A stretch of DNA of 64,000 bases, taken from Acidobacteriota bacterium (GTDB lineage Bacteria > Acidobacteriota > Terriglobia > Acidiferrales > UBA7541). Under the pieces are notes generated by a model. That model was not told the origin of the DNA and ran no database searches. It saw only the letters and a list, made by a program, of their open reading frames with translations. Below are positions 52,512-61,587 of this stretch, piece after piece. How positions within the stretch are numbered: position 1 is the stretch's first letter; every line of letters begins with the position of its first letter. Position numbers and translations under genes: made by a program. The stretch covers positions 30,626-94,625 of the forward strand of contig JABCZD010000016.1 of the NCBI GenBank assembly GCA_013289855.1, in the 5' to 3' direction.

Positions 52512-55500
52512 CTATGCGCTAGGGCGCGCAGGATCTTCGCCAAGAATCGCGTCAAACGCGGCGACAAAGAGATCGGCATCTTGTTCGGTAAAGATAAGCG
52601 GCGGCCGCAGCTTCAGCACGTTGTGATACGGTCCGTCGGTCCCGGTGAGGATGCCACATTCGCGCAGCCGGTTAACGATGTAACCAGCCTGCCGCGGTGC
52701 CGGAGCGCGAGTCTCGCGATCAACAACAAGATCGACGCCAAGAAACAGCCCAGACCCACGCACATCACCAATGAGAGAGTGTTTCTTCTGAAGCGCACGC
52801 AACGCGTTTTTCAAATAACCGCCAATGCGCAGCGCGTTCTCCTGCAACTTTTCGTTCCTCAAAACATCGAGCACCGCAAGCCCCGCAGCGCAGGCCACCG
52901 GATTGCCACCGAAGGTGCTGAAAAATTCCATGCCATTGGCGAACGACGCCGCAATTTCGTGCGAAGTAACTACCGCGGCCATCGGGAACGCATTCCCTAT
53001 GGGCTTGCCCAGCACAACAATGTCCGGAACAACCTGCTGCGTTTCGAACCCCCAGAAATGTGTGCCCAAGCGTCCGAAGCCAACCTGCACTTCGTCGGCG
53101 ATACACAGCGCCCCGGCGGCACGAACGTGTCGATAGGCTTCGGCCAAATAGTTTTGCGGAAACACAATCTGCCCGCCGACACTGGGAAGCGTTTCCGCGA
53201 TGAAAGCGGCAATTTCGCGATTCTCAGATTTTGCCCGCGCGAAAATCTCAGCGACGTAATCCGCGTATTTCTTTCCGGCTTGCAGGTCATCGCGCCGGTA
53301 TAGGCCACGGTAGTCGTCGGGAAGCGGCGCGACGTGCACCCAGGGTTTTCTGCCGCCGCCGCCCGGGCCATTAAATTTGTATGGGCTGATGTCGATCAGC
53401 GTAGAGGTGTGGCCGTGATACGCGTGGTCGAGCACGACTACATCTTCGCGGCGCGTGTGTGTGCGGGCCAGGCGCAGGGCCAGCTCGTTGGCTTCGCTGC
53501 CTGAATTTACAAAGAAGCACACGTTGAGCGGTGCCGGGAGAAGTTGCGCCAGGCGTTCGGCATACTTCGTCGCGTTGTCGTGCAGATACCGCGTATTCGT
53601 ATTCAACAGCGCCAATTGCTCTTGCGCAGCGCGCACCACTCGCGGATGGCCGTGACCCACCAGCGGCACATTGTTGTACACATCCAGAAAAGCGCGCCCA
53701 GCATCGTCGTAAAGATATTGCTTCCAGCCGCGCACGATTTTCAGCGGACGCGCGTAAGAGAGGCTAAGATTTGCGCCCAGATACTTTTGTCGGACCACTA
53801 GAGTTTCGTCCCGTGTCGGCTCGGCTGCCGGGAAATATTTTTCGGGAATTGCCAGCAACAGATTGGGGTCGGGAGACAGACTCGCCCAGATGTTGCGCTG
53901 CGAGGCCAGCGCGACGCCGGGAAAGTTCGTGCCCAGGTCGAGCAGGTCGGTGATGATTTGCAAATGCAGGTGTGGCGGCCAGCCGCCATTTGCTTGAGCG
54001 CTGCCGATGGCGGCAAACTTTTCCCCCGGTCTAATTTGTTGGCCGATTCTCAAGCCCTTCAGAGAATCCGCGGTGAGATGACCGTATAGCGTGTAAAACG
54101 CTTCGCCGCTTGCAGTCGCGTGCTTGAGGATGATCACCGGGCCGTAGTCGAGCGCAGCAGTGTTATTGGCGAAAGCTTCCACCGTGCCGGGCAACGGCGC
54201 GTGAACCGTCGTACCCGGCTGCGCGAAAAGATCGAGACCTAAATGAATCGTTCGAGTTTCGTCCGTGGGGTTTTTTGTGGAGCGGAAAAGCGCCGAATTG
54301 TACAGCGGGCGTGCCTCGTTGTAGCGGCCAATCCCAATGCTTGCCTTGACGCGCTGGAGTTCGGCGTTCATCGCGGCAGTGAGGGTTGCGCATTCGGTGT
54401 TTTGAGGATCAGCGGCAAGAAAGCTGCTGGACACGCTCAGATCAAAAACATGGACAGGCACGCTGCGTTGTTCCACGTCAAGTATCGGCGCGGCATCCGT
54501 CGACTTTTTTCTCAGATAGTCGGCGACGCCCGCGCTTTTCGGCTCGGGCGCAAAATTACACGCGTCACGAAACTCGTAGTGAGCAAAACGCGGATTTATT
54601 TTGTCGAGGTGTTCCAGCGCCTGCCACGCCGGAGTTTCGCTGACGGAAACGTATGGATCGTGCGGGCGGAGTTTTTTGCGTTGCGCGCTAAGAACCACGC
54701 TCACCGCCAGGCGCATGGCGATTAGCGGAAAGAGAATTTCGATTTCGGATTCTTGCAGCGGGTGCGCGCGATGGTAGCCGGCAATGACGGCGGCCGCTGC
54801 GGGCAGTATGTCTTCTTTTCCGAGTATCGCGTACGCGGCGGCGATGGCGGGCTCGGAAACCAGCAAGCCATGGTGCATGTCACCGAAATCGATCACCGCT
54901 TTCGCATGGCGCGGTTGTGGCCACGGGTCCGCGACCAGTACGTTGTGATCGTTGGCATCGCCGTAAATCACGCCGCGTCGCAAATGGGGCAACGTCGGAA
55001 CCACTTCCAATTCGTAAAGCGCCAGAAATTTCGTTAGCAACGCGTGCTGCTGTTCATTTTCGATCGCGTCGAGCGAGCCGGCAATCCACGTGGCGCGCGC
55101 GGAATCCCATTGCAATTCGCGATGCGCGGCGGGGTGATCGAACCCGGCCAGCGCGGAATCCATTTCTCCCAGCAGTTGGCCTACGCTTTCAAGAAGTTCC
55201 GAAGAGTGCGGATTCGCTTGAGCCAAAGTTGAGCCCTCGACGTAGCTCAGCAGCCAGACGATGCGCTGCTCGCCATTGGGATCGCTCTTCGTGGCGAATA
55301 ACTTTCCATCGCTCGTCGGAATTACTCGCGGAAGCTCCCGCTGCGGCAGATATTTTGCGAGATGTTCGAGGGCTTGCGCATGCATGTCCACGAACGAGAA
55401 CTCGCGAGCGGGATGCATCACCTTCAGGATGAAAGAGCGCTTATCCGCCGTGATCAAATGAAAATTATCGTCGAATTCACCGGGCAAAGACTTTGCCAAA

Positions 55501-55583
55501 ACCTCCAGACCGTAAACGTCACGAGCCAGTTCGATGGCTTCCGTTTCAGAGGTAGGGTTGGGCACGCGAGATTCCAGAAGCAT
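52512..55583 (-). CDS. Three-domain fusion: APH-like kinase, M23 peptidase-like domain, class III aminotransferase/phospholyase
   Basis: This 1023-residue protein has three parts. Residues about 20-330 form an APH/choline-kinase-like fold ('GVIYGDANDHNVLVADPW', 'AVIDFGDMHHGLL'). Residues about 430-560 are M23-like, with metal ligands in 'IHLGLDLFAQPGTTVHAPLP', 'YTLYGHL' and 'HLHLQIITD'. Residues about 590-1015 are a PLP domain ('FFVNSGSEANELALRLARTH', 'LCIADEVQVGFGRLGTHFW', 'VVLGKPIGNAFPMAAVV' with the Lys). The PLP part resembles phosphoethanolamine/phosphohydroxylysine phospholyases, whose substrate a kinase would make. A role in amine breakdown is inferred. Confidence 0.85.
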   Translation of the reverse strand: MLLESRVPNPTSETEAIELARDVYGLEVLAKSLPGEFDDNFHLITADKRSFILKVMHPAREFSFVDMHAQALEHLAKYLPQRELPRVIPTSDGKLFATKSDPNGEQRIVWLLSYVEGSTLAQANPHSSELLESVGQLLGEMDSALAGFDHPAAHRELQWDSARATWIAGSLDAIENEQQHALLTKFLALYELEVVPTLPHLRRGVIYGDANDHNVLVADPWPQPRHAKAVIDFGDMHHGLLVSEPAIAAAYAILGKEDILPAAAAVIAGYHRAHPLQESEIEILFPLIAMRLAVSVVLSAQRKKLRPHDPYVSVSETPAWQALEHLDKINPRFAHYEFRDACNFAPEPKSAGVADYLRKKSTDAAPILDVEQRSVPVHVFDLSVSSSFLAADPQNTECATLTAAMNAELQRVKASIGIGRYNEARPLYNSALFRSTKNPTDETRTIHLGLDLFAQPGTTVHAPLPGTVEAFANNTAALDYGPVIILKHATASGEAFYTLYGHLTADSLKGLRIGQQIRPGEKFAAIGSAQANGGWPPHLHLQIITDLLDLGTNFPGVALASQRNIWASLSPDPNLLLAIPEKYFPAAEPTRDETLVVRQKYLGANLSLSYARPLKIVRGWKQYLYDDAGRAFLDVYNNVPLVGHGHPRVVRAAQEQLALLNTNTRYLHDNATKYAERLAQLLPAPLNVCFFVNSGSEANELALRLARTHTRREDVVVLDHAYHGHTSTLIDISPYKFNGPGGGGRKPWVHVAPLPDDYRGLYRRDDLQAGKKYADYVAEIFARAKSENREIAAFIAETLPSVGGQIVFPQNYLAEAYRHVRAAGALCIADEVQVGFGRLGTHFWGFETQQVVPDIVVLGKPIGNAFPMAAVVTSHEIAASFANGMEFFSTFGGNPVACAAGLAVLDVLRNEKLQENALRIGGYLKNALRALQKKHSLIGDVRGSGLFLGVDLVVDRETRAPAPRQAGYIVNRLRECGILTGTDGPYHNVLKLRPPLIFTEQDADLFVAAFDAILGEDPARPSA

Positions 55584-55855
55584 GCAAAGAATTTTAACTG
55601 GTGTGGACCGTCGCGTCTAACAGTAGCGGCGGCCGTCTGCGGCGGGCGATTTCTTACGACGACGGCGAATACAAGGAATATGCGCCGGGGCAGTTTCAGC
55701 ATTTACGGAGTCTCCGAACAGGGAGAAAGTTCTATAACACAAGGCGGCGGAGCATGCGGAATTCGCGTCTGCTATACTTTTAGTGTTCCCTCTTGGAAAT
55801 TCGCGCACTACGTTGTTCAGGAAATTGCTCACGAATTGTTTAGGAAATTTATTTA

Positions 55856-56791
55856 GTGACCAAACTTCGCATCTCTATCGTGCAGTACTTAAACACGGCG
55901 CCGCTGGTTTGGGGATTCACGCACGGGCCGCTGGCCGGCAGGTACGAGCTGTCGTTCACCGTGCCTTCGCAGTGCGCGGAAGCGTTGCGCGCCGGCGAAG
56001 TGGACATCGCCATTATTCCCGCGATCGAGTACCAGCGCATCGCGGGATTGGTGATGCTGCCTGATTTAGCGATCGCCTCAAAAAAGCAGGTGCGCAGCCT
56101 GCTGCTGGTGGCGAAGAAGCCGATTGCGGAAGTGCGCAGCATCGCGCTGGACAGCAGTTCGCGGAGCACGCAGGCGCTCACGCGGATCTTGTGCACGGAT
56201 CGCTGGCGGATCGCGCCGAAACTTTTTGAAGCAACGCCCGACCTGGATGCCATGCTACAGGATGCGGACGCGGCGCTGCTAATCGGCGATCCCGCGCTGC
56301 GGCTGGCGATTGCGCTGGAAGGCGCGGCGCGGCGCGATACGGACGGCGTGTTGGTTTGCCCCGCGGACGCGGCAGGTCTCGATACCGCAGGCGTTGGTAG
56401 CGCGGGAGTCGATAGTTCCGGTGAGCTGCACGTTTACGATATGGTGGAAGAGTGGCAGCGCAGCACGGGCTTGCCGGCGGTGCTGGCGGTGTGGGCCGCG
56501 CGCGAAGGCGTGGTGAATGAAGAGGTGCTGCGAGATTTTGCGGCGTCGCGGGATTTTGGGTTGGCGCACATCGCGGAGATCAGCGAAGTAGCGGCGTTTG
56601 AACTGAAGCTGCCCGCGGCGGCGATGGCCGCATATTTGCGTCGCAACATTGACTATTCGCTGGACGAGAAAAATCAGCGCGGCCTGGAACATTTTTTTGC
56701 GCGCGCCGCGGCGCTGGGATTGATCGCCAAGTACAATACGATCCGCTGGGCCGGCCAAGCGAGGTCGCTAGGCCAAACGGTAAGGATTTGA
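55856..56791 (+). CDS. mqnA: Chorismate dehydratase MqnA (futalosine menaquinone pathway)
   Basis: The 311-residue protein starts at GTG and has the MqnA/MqnD fold: 'LRISIVQYLNTAPLVWGFTH', 'EVDIAIIPAIEYQRIAGLVM', 'IALDSSSRSTQALTRILCTD' and 'ALLIGDPALRLAI'. It converts chorismate to 3-enolpyruvyl-benzoate. A variable Gly/Ser/Asp-rich loop lies near residues 175-190. mqnC follows after 31 bp. The two point to respiratory menaquinone synthesis by the futalosine route. Confidence 0.93.
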   Translation: MTKLRISIVQYLNTAPLVWGFTHGPLAGRYELSFTVPSQCAEALRAGEVDIAIIPAIEYQRIAGLVMLPDLAIASKKQVRSLLLVAKKPIAEVRSIALDSSSRSTQALTRILCTDRWRIAPKLFEATPDLDAMLQDADAALLIGDPALRLAIALEGAARRDTDGVLVCPADAAGLDTAGVGSAGVDSSGELHVYDMVEEWQRSTGLPAVLAVWAAREGVVNEEVLRDFAASRDFGLAHIAEISEVAAFELKLPAAAMAAYLRRNIDYSLDEKNQRGLEHFFARAAALGLIAKYNTIRWAGQARSLGQTVRI

Positions 56792-56822
56792 GATTGCGAA
56801 GTATGTTGCGAGGTAGAACCAC

Positions 56823-57857
56823 ATGGCACTGAGCAAACAAGCGGCGATCGAAATGCTGGAGTCCGACGACCTGGTGGGTATTGGCATGGCGGCGCACGCC
56901 AAGCGCATGGAAAAGAACGATCCGCGCGTGGTGACTTACCAGATCGACCGCAACATTAACTATACGAATTTCTGCACGGAGTATTGTTCGTTCTGCGCGT
57001 TTTACCGTCCGATTGGCGCCAAAGATGGATACATCCTGCCATTCGAGGAAATTTATAAAAAAATCGAAGAGATGCTGGAGCTGGGCGGCACCGGCGTGCT
57101 GCTGCAGGGCGGGTTGCATCCCGATCTGCAGATTGAGTATTACGAAAATCTGCTGCGCTCTTTGAAGGAGCGTTTCCCGACCGTGCATTTGCATTGCTTT
57201 TCCGCGCCAGAGATTTTGTGCATCGCGGAAGTCAGCGAGCTCAGCGTGGAAGATACCATTCGCCGCTTGATGGATGCGGGACTGCAGTCCATCCCAGGCG
57301 GCGGCGCAGAAATTCTGGACGATGAAATTCGCGGCAAGATTGCGCGGCTGAAGTGCACCAGCGATGATTGGGAGTCCGTGCACCGCATCGCGCACAAGCT
57401 TGGCCTGCGCACCACCGCCACGATGATGTTTGGCTGCGGCGAGGAGCTGGCGCATCGCGTAAATCATTTTGAGCGCATTCGGCGCATCCAGGAAGATACC
57501 GGCGGATTTACGGCGTTTATTCCGTGGATGTTTGCGCCAGAGAATACGCCGCTGGGGAAAAAAGTGCAGGAAGCGACGGCCGTGGATTATTTGAAGACGC
57601 TGGCGGTCAGCCGGCTGTATCTGGACAATATCGATCACATTCAATCCAGCTGGCTCACGCCGGGAATTAAAGTTTGCCAAATCGGATTGCAATTTGGCGC
57701 GGACGATGTCGGAAGCATTTTGATCGAAGAGAATGTGGTGTTTGCCGCGGGCGTGAAAAATCGCACCAATGAAGGCGAGTTGCGGCGGATTATTTGCGAT
57801 GCGGGATTTATTCCGGCGCAGCGGGATACGCTTTATCGGTCGTACGTTTTGAAATAG
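56823..57857 (+). CDS. mqnC: Cyclic dehypoxanthinyl futalosine synthase MqnC
   Basis: The 344-residue radical SAM enzyme has the cluster motif CTEYCSFC within 'YTNFCTEYCSFCAFYRPIG', then 'GTGVLLQGGLHPDLQIEYY' and 'LHCFSAPEILCIAEVS'. The end carries 'ENVVFAAGVKNRTNEGELRR'. It cyclises the futalosine derivative in menaquinone synthesis and follows mqnA in one operon. Other mqn genes (B, D) are not in the window. Confidence 0.95.
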   Translation: MALSKQAAIEMLESDDLVGIGMAAHAKRMEKNDPRVVTYQIDRNINYTNFCTEYCSFCAFYRPIGAKDGYILPFEEIYKKIEEMLELGGTGVLLQGGLHPDLQIEYYENLLRSLKERFPTVHLHCFSAPEILCIAEVSELSVEDTIRRLMDAGLQSIPGGGAEILDDEIRGKIARLKCTSDDWESVHRIAHKLGLRTTATMMFGCGEELAHRVNHFERIRRIQEDTGGFTAFIPWMFAPENTPLGKKVQEATAVDYLKTLAVSRLYLDNIDHIQSSWLTPGIKVCQIGLQFGADDVGSILIEENVVFAAGVKNRTNEGELRRIICDAGFIPAQRDTLYRSYVLK

Positions 57858-57913
57858 AAAAACATGAAGTGATGAAGTGCGCTCGCCGTTTCGGCTTTGC
57901 TTAGCGCTAACGT

Positions 57914-57940
57914 GCACAGGCAAGAGTGCCTGTGCTACTA
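57914..57940. repeat. 27-bp palindromic repeat, third copy
   Basis: This is the same 27-bp sequence as 34942-34968. On the minus strand its first triplet TAG (57940-57938) is the stop codon of the RNase H gene, as another copy is for the desaturase. It could also terminate the mqn operon from the left. Confidence 0.85.
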
Positions 57941-58720
57941 CGGGCGTTCTTTCTTTGGGGTAGCGCGCAGATAGATTTCCACTTCGCAGCCATCTTCCAG
58001 GTCGAGGTCTTCCAGCGGGTACAGGATGCCGCTGCGGAAGCGAGCTTTGACTTTCCGCGGGATGCCGGAGGTGTCGGGCTTGGGAGCTGGCTTTGCTGCA
58101 GCTTTCGCGGCGGCAGACTTTTCTTCGGCGGCGGATGCACCGGCAGCGGGGGGCTTTGTCGGCATGGTCACTCCAGGCGTAGTTACTCCAAGATTACCTA
58201 CTCCGAGATTAGCCGCTCCAGGCTTCGCCGGTCCAACCGCGGGCGAACCGGAGGTTTCATCGAGGGCTTCGTTGGCGAGCGCGTCGGCGTCTTTATTCTG
58301 TTCGCGGTAAACGTGATTGATGCCGAAGGAATCGAAGGTAGCGGACATTTTCTTCGCGCGCTCGAAAAGCGGGCGCAGCTCTTCGCTCTTTACCTTGTAC
58401 TGCCCGCGCATCTGCTTGACCAAAAGTTCAGAGTCGCTCTCAATATGCAGCGCACGAATGGCGTGGGCTTGTGCGTAATCAAGAGCGGCGATCAAACCAT
58501 AATATTCCGCGACGTTGTTGGTGGCGCGGCCAATATATTTTTTCAATTTGGCGACGATTTCGCCGCGGGCATCGCGAATCACTACGCCGTAGGAGGCCGG
58601 GCCGGGATTGCCACGCGAGCCGCCATCGATGTTGGCACGGTGTGAGGCGGCCTTCGGAGCGGACGCCGGCTCCGAGGGAAATAATCGGGCCGCAGCGGGC
58701 GGTTTGCTGGCGCGCGGCAT
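57938..58720 (-). CDS. RNase HI fused to a DUF104/AF2212-like C-terminal domain
   Basis: The 260-residue protein carries an RNase H domain at about 25-165: Asp in 'NIDGGSRGNPGPASYGVVI', Glu in 'NNVAEYYGLIAALD', Asp in 'HIESDSELLV' and Asp in 'NKDADALANEA'. A Gly/Ala/Pro-rich linker leads to a C-terminal segment 'KVKARFRSGILYPLEDLDLE' and 'DGCEVEIYL', the pattern of DUF104 (AF2212-like) domains known from some antitoxins. The RNase H part cleaves RNA in RNA-DNA hybrids. The start overlaps the preceding stop by one base. Confidence 0.83.
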   Translation of the reverse strand: MPRASKPPAAARLFPSEPASAPKAASHRANIDGGSRGNPGPASYGVVIRDARGEIVAKLKKYIGRATNNVAEYYGLIAALDYAQAHAIRALHIESDSELLVKQMRGQYKVKSEELRPLFERAKKMSATFDSFGINHVYREQNKDADALANEALDETSGSPAVGPAKPGAANLGVGNLGVTTPGVTMPTKPPAAGASAAEEKSAAAKAAAKPAPKPDTSGIPRKVKARFRSGILYPLEDLDLEDGCEVEIYLRATPKKERP

Positions 58721-59490
58721 CAGGAGTTGGGCTGCACCGGATTTGCCGCGTCGGAAGAGGAAGGCGCGGGCGGAACGATCGGCTCGAGGGTGTAAAGGAT
58801 CAAGCCGCAGCTTTCGCAGCGAAACACTTCTTCATTATCTTCGCGGCGCAACTCTTCGGCGATGTGCGGCAGCACGCGCATGCCGCAGCCGCGGCACTGG
58901 CCTTCGCGGGCTTCGGCGACCGCGGTACCGTTGTGGCGCTTGGCGATGCGGTCGTAGAGGATGCGAAATTCCTCGGGAACTGGTTCGAGGGCTTTGGCGC
59001 GTTCGGCCATGGCGGCATCCAGCAGTTTTTTCTTTTCGCCATGGAGCACCTGAATGCGTTTGCGCTCGGCGTTTACGGCTGTTTCGGATTCGCGCAGGTC
59101 GGCTTCGGCCTTGCGCACGCGGCGCTCGGCGTCTTCTCCGGCGACCATGGAGGCCAGCTGGCGGTCTTCGGCGGCGGCCATTTCGGCCTCCGCGTTAGCG
59201 ATTTCGTGCTGCAAGGCTTTGTAGGCTTCGTTGGTTTTTACCGCGCCGCTTTGGTCGCGGTATTTCTTGGCGCGGTCTTTCCACTGCTGGACGTCAAACT
59301 CAATTTTCTTGCGCTCGGTGATGTCGTGGGCCTGGGCATCCTTGGCGGAGGCCACGGCGGCTTTGGCGCTGGCGAGCTGGGCGTCGGCTTCCTGGATGCG
59401 TTTGGGGAAAGTGTCCAATTCGGCGCGCAAGGCGGCTACCTGATGATCGACGCGCTGGAGCTCTACTAGACGGGGTATGACGGAATGCAT
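58720..59490 (-). CDS. Coiled-coil protein with C4 zinc ribbon (CT398/CdsZ-like)
   Basis: The 256-residue protein has a long antiparallel coiled coil at residues about 1-185 ('IPRLVELQRVDHQVAALRAE', 'AEMAAAEDRQLASMVAGEDA'). A zinc ribbon with two C-x2-C pairs follows ('CRGCGMRVLPHIAEELRRED', 'VFRCESCGLILYTLEP'). This is the layout of the CT398 family, often encoded next to RNase H-like genes, as here. Molecular role is not settled. Confidence 0.83.
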   Translation of the reverse strand: MHSVIPRLVELQRVDHQVAALRAELDTFPKRIQEADAQLASAKAAVASAKDAQAHDITERKKIEFDVQQWKDRAKKYRDQSGAVKTNEAYKALQHEIANAEAEMAAAEDRQLASMVAGEDAERRVRKAEADLRESETAVNAERKRIQVLHGEKKKLLDAAMAERAKALEPVPEEFRILYDRIAKRHNGTAVAEAREGQCRGCGMRVLPHIAEELRREDNEEVFRCESCGLILYTLEPIVPPAPSSSDAANPVQPNS

Positions 59491-59647
59491 CGGACAGCGA
59501 TATTACCATATGGAAGGCCTTGAGGAAGGCTCGGGGTAGTGGGTCAGTTTCCGGTTAGCGCGGTGATCTCGATGGGTCGACGCAACACTCAGCTCGAACC
59601 CAATTCGCAATGAAAACAAGGGCTGAAAGCGCTCATTAGGGCAGGCC
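59491..59647. other. Spacer with a 17-18 bp motif shared with 26272-26288
   Basis: GTAGTGGGTCAGTTTCCG at 59536 matches GTAGTGGTCAGTTTCCG at 26272 apart from one inserted G. The remainder holds nothing recognised and runs into the 59648 repeat. Confidence 0.4.
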
Positions 59648-59753
59648 AGCCGGAACACTACTCTGGCTAGGTCTTTGACCGAATACAACCAAACAGAAGA
59701 GCACTTCTAGGAAAGAATGATCGAATCAATGTATTGAAGGGTGTTGCGTCGAC
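59648..59753 (+). repeat. ~105-bp dispersed repeat, left copy (inverted partner at 63888)
   Basis: The segment from AGCCGGAACACTACTCTGGC to GGGTGTTGCGTCGAC matches the reverse complement of 63888-63991. Shared blocks include CTTCTAGGAAAG, TCGAATCAA and GGGTGTTGC. Lengths are 106 and 104 bp. No coding potential. Confidence 0.8.
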
Positions 59754-59815
59754 TATCTAATCGGCAGCGTTAATCAGGAATCGCGCGGCATGCCGCATGA
59801 ACCAGCACAATATCC

Positions 59816-61402
59816 TTACCCGGACGCCACAGCTCCACCTGCTCCTGGATCATTCTTTTTCAAGAAAAATGCAAGAACGAACATCAACGAGCACAACGCG
59901 CCCAGGATCCAGAAGGTGTCCATGTAAGACAGCACGTGTGCTTGTTGATTCACCAATTTGTAGAGCCTCGCAATGGCCTGATTGCGGGCGTCCGTGGCGC
60001 CAAGCCCAGAATGGGCGATACCAGAGCTCAGTATTCGGAGCGCGGAACGAAAAGCAGGGGTACCAGGAGTGACATGGCCGACGAGTATTTGCTGGTGATA
60101 CTGAGATCGCCGCACAATCAGAGTGGTCACCACTGAAGTTCCTATGCTGCCGCCGATGTTGCGCATGAAGTTGATCATTCCGGAGGCGCTGTTGCCTTTC
60201 TCCGGAGGAACACCGATGTAACCCGCCGCGGTGATGGGGACGAAAAGAAATCCGATTCCTATTACCTGCGTGATGCGCAGCCACATTGCAAAACGGAAGC
60301 TAATGAATAAATCGAGCTGGTGAGCCGAGTAGAACAGTCCGATGGCGAGACACAACCATCCCGCCGCAATCAAGTGTCTGGCCTGAATCTTTGAAGTAAG
60401 CTGGCCAGTGATGGGCATCATGACTAACAAGACCACTCCCCCTCCGGATAGAACAAGACCAGCGAGTCCAGCGTTGTAGCCCATCAGCGATTGCAAAAAT
60501 TCCGGAAGCAAAACCAACGTGCTGAAAAGCATGAAACCCATCATGAACATCATCAGGTTCGCCGCCGCGAAGTTAAAGCTTTTGAACATACGAACGTCGA
60601 TGATGGGATCCTTTCGGAACCATTCCCAGATGACCAGGGTGGTCAGGCAAACCGCTGCGATTATCGCCAGGGTGGTGATGAACTGCGAGCCCAGCCAATC
60701 GTCTTCCTGGCCCTTATCCAGAAGCACCTGCAGTGAACCAACTCCGAGCGCGAGCATGGATATTCCCATGTAGTCCACGCGAATGCCCCCGCTTTTTAGC
60801 TGCTTTAGGAACGGTGGATCTTCGACCAGTCTATAAGTCAAATAGAGCGCGAGAGAAACCACGGGCAAGGTAATGAAAAAAATCCAGCGCCAGGAATAAC
60901 TGTCGGTGATCCATCCTCCGAGCATCGGGCCCACCGTCGGTGCGAGAACCGCGGAAATGCCGTAGAGAGCAAATGCGATGGCGCGCTTCTCTGGAGGAAA
61001 AGCATCGTTGAGAATGGCTTGCGCCATGGGTTGCAATCCGTCGCCAGCGAGGCCTTGCACACCTCGGAACAGGAGCAATACAGGCAGACTCGGCGCGAGT
61101 CCACAAAGCAGAGAACTCAGCGTGAAAACAAAGAGGGAGAGCATGAAATAGCGCTTGCGGCCGATTAGTTCGGCGAGCCATCCGCTCATGGGCAGGATGA
61201 TCGCGTTGGCGGCAAGATAAGACGTCAGTACCTAGGTGCTGTCGTCGTAACTCGCCCCCAAGCCGCCCGCGATGTATGGCAAGGCGACGTTGGCAACACT
61301 CGTGTCTAAAATTTCGATAAAAGCCGCCATCGAAACGGTGGCGGCAATTGCCCAAGGACTTACCTTAGGACGCCAGACGACCTGCTCCGAAGTCGCGTTC
61401 AT
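59816..61402 (-). pseudogene. DHA2-family MFS multidrug exporter (EmrB/QacA type) with internal amber codon
   Basis: The intact frame would give about 528 residues with 14 helices. It starts at ATG 61402 (GGGAGA 8 nt upstream): 'FIEILDTSVANVALPYIAGG', then after the stop 'GRKRYFMLSLFVFTLSSLLC', 'GLQPMAQAILNDAFPPEKRA' and 'VGPMLGGWITDSYSWRWIFF'. At 61234-61232 the codon is TAG where the family motif D-S-T-W-V-L-T-S-Y-L needs TGG for Trp. The frame is otherwise undamaged, so this is a recent nonsense mutation or a sequencing error. Without readthrough the first helix is separated and export would be lost. Confidence 0.85.
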
Positions 61403-61587
61403 CCGCGAATCTCCCACGCATTGACCTGGCGATTATTGTTTTACCATCGCTCGAAGAGCGAGTCCCGTCGGTGAGTGCCGAAGACGATATCACAAAATGA
61501 ACGTCCGGAGGGCCAGTGCCTGGTAAGTCGGAGCGCAGCGCAAGGAGGCGTTGCGAGCCTAAGCGTGAGCGCCGCCCGTGCTTACAG

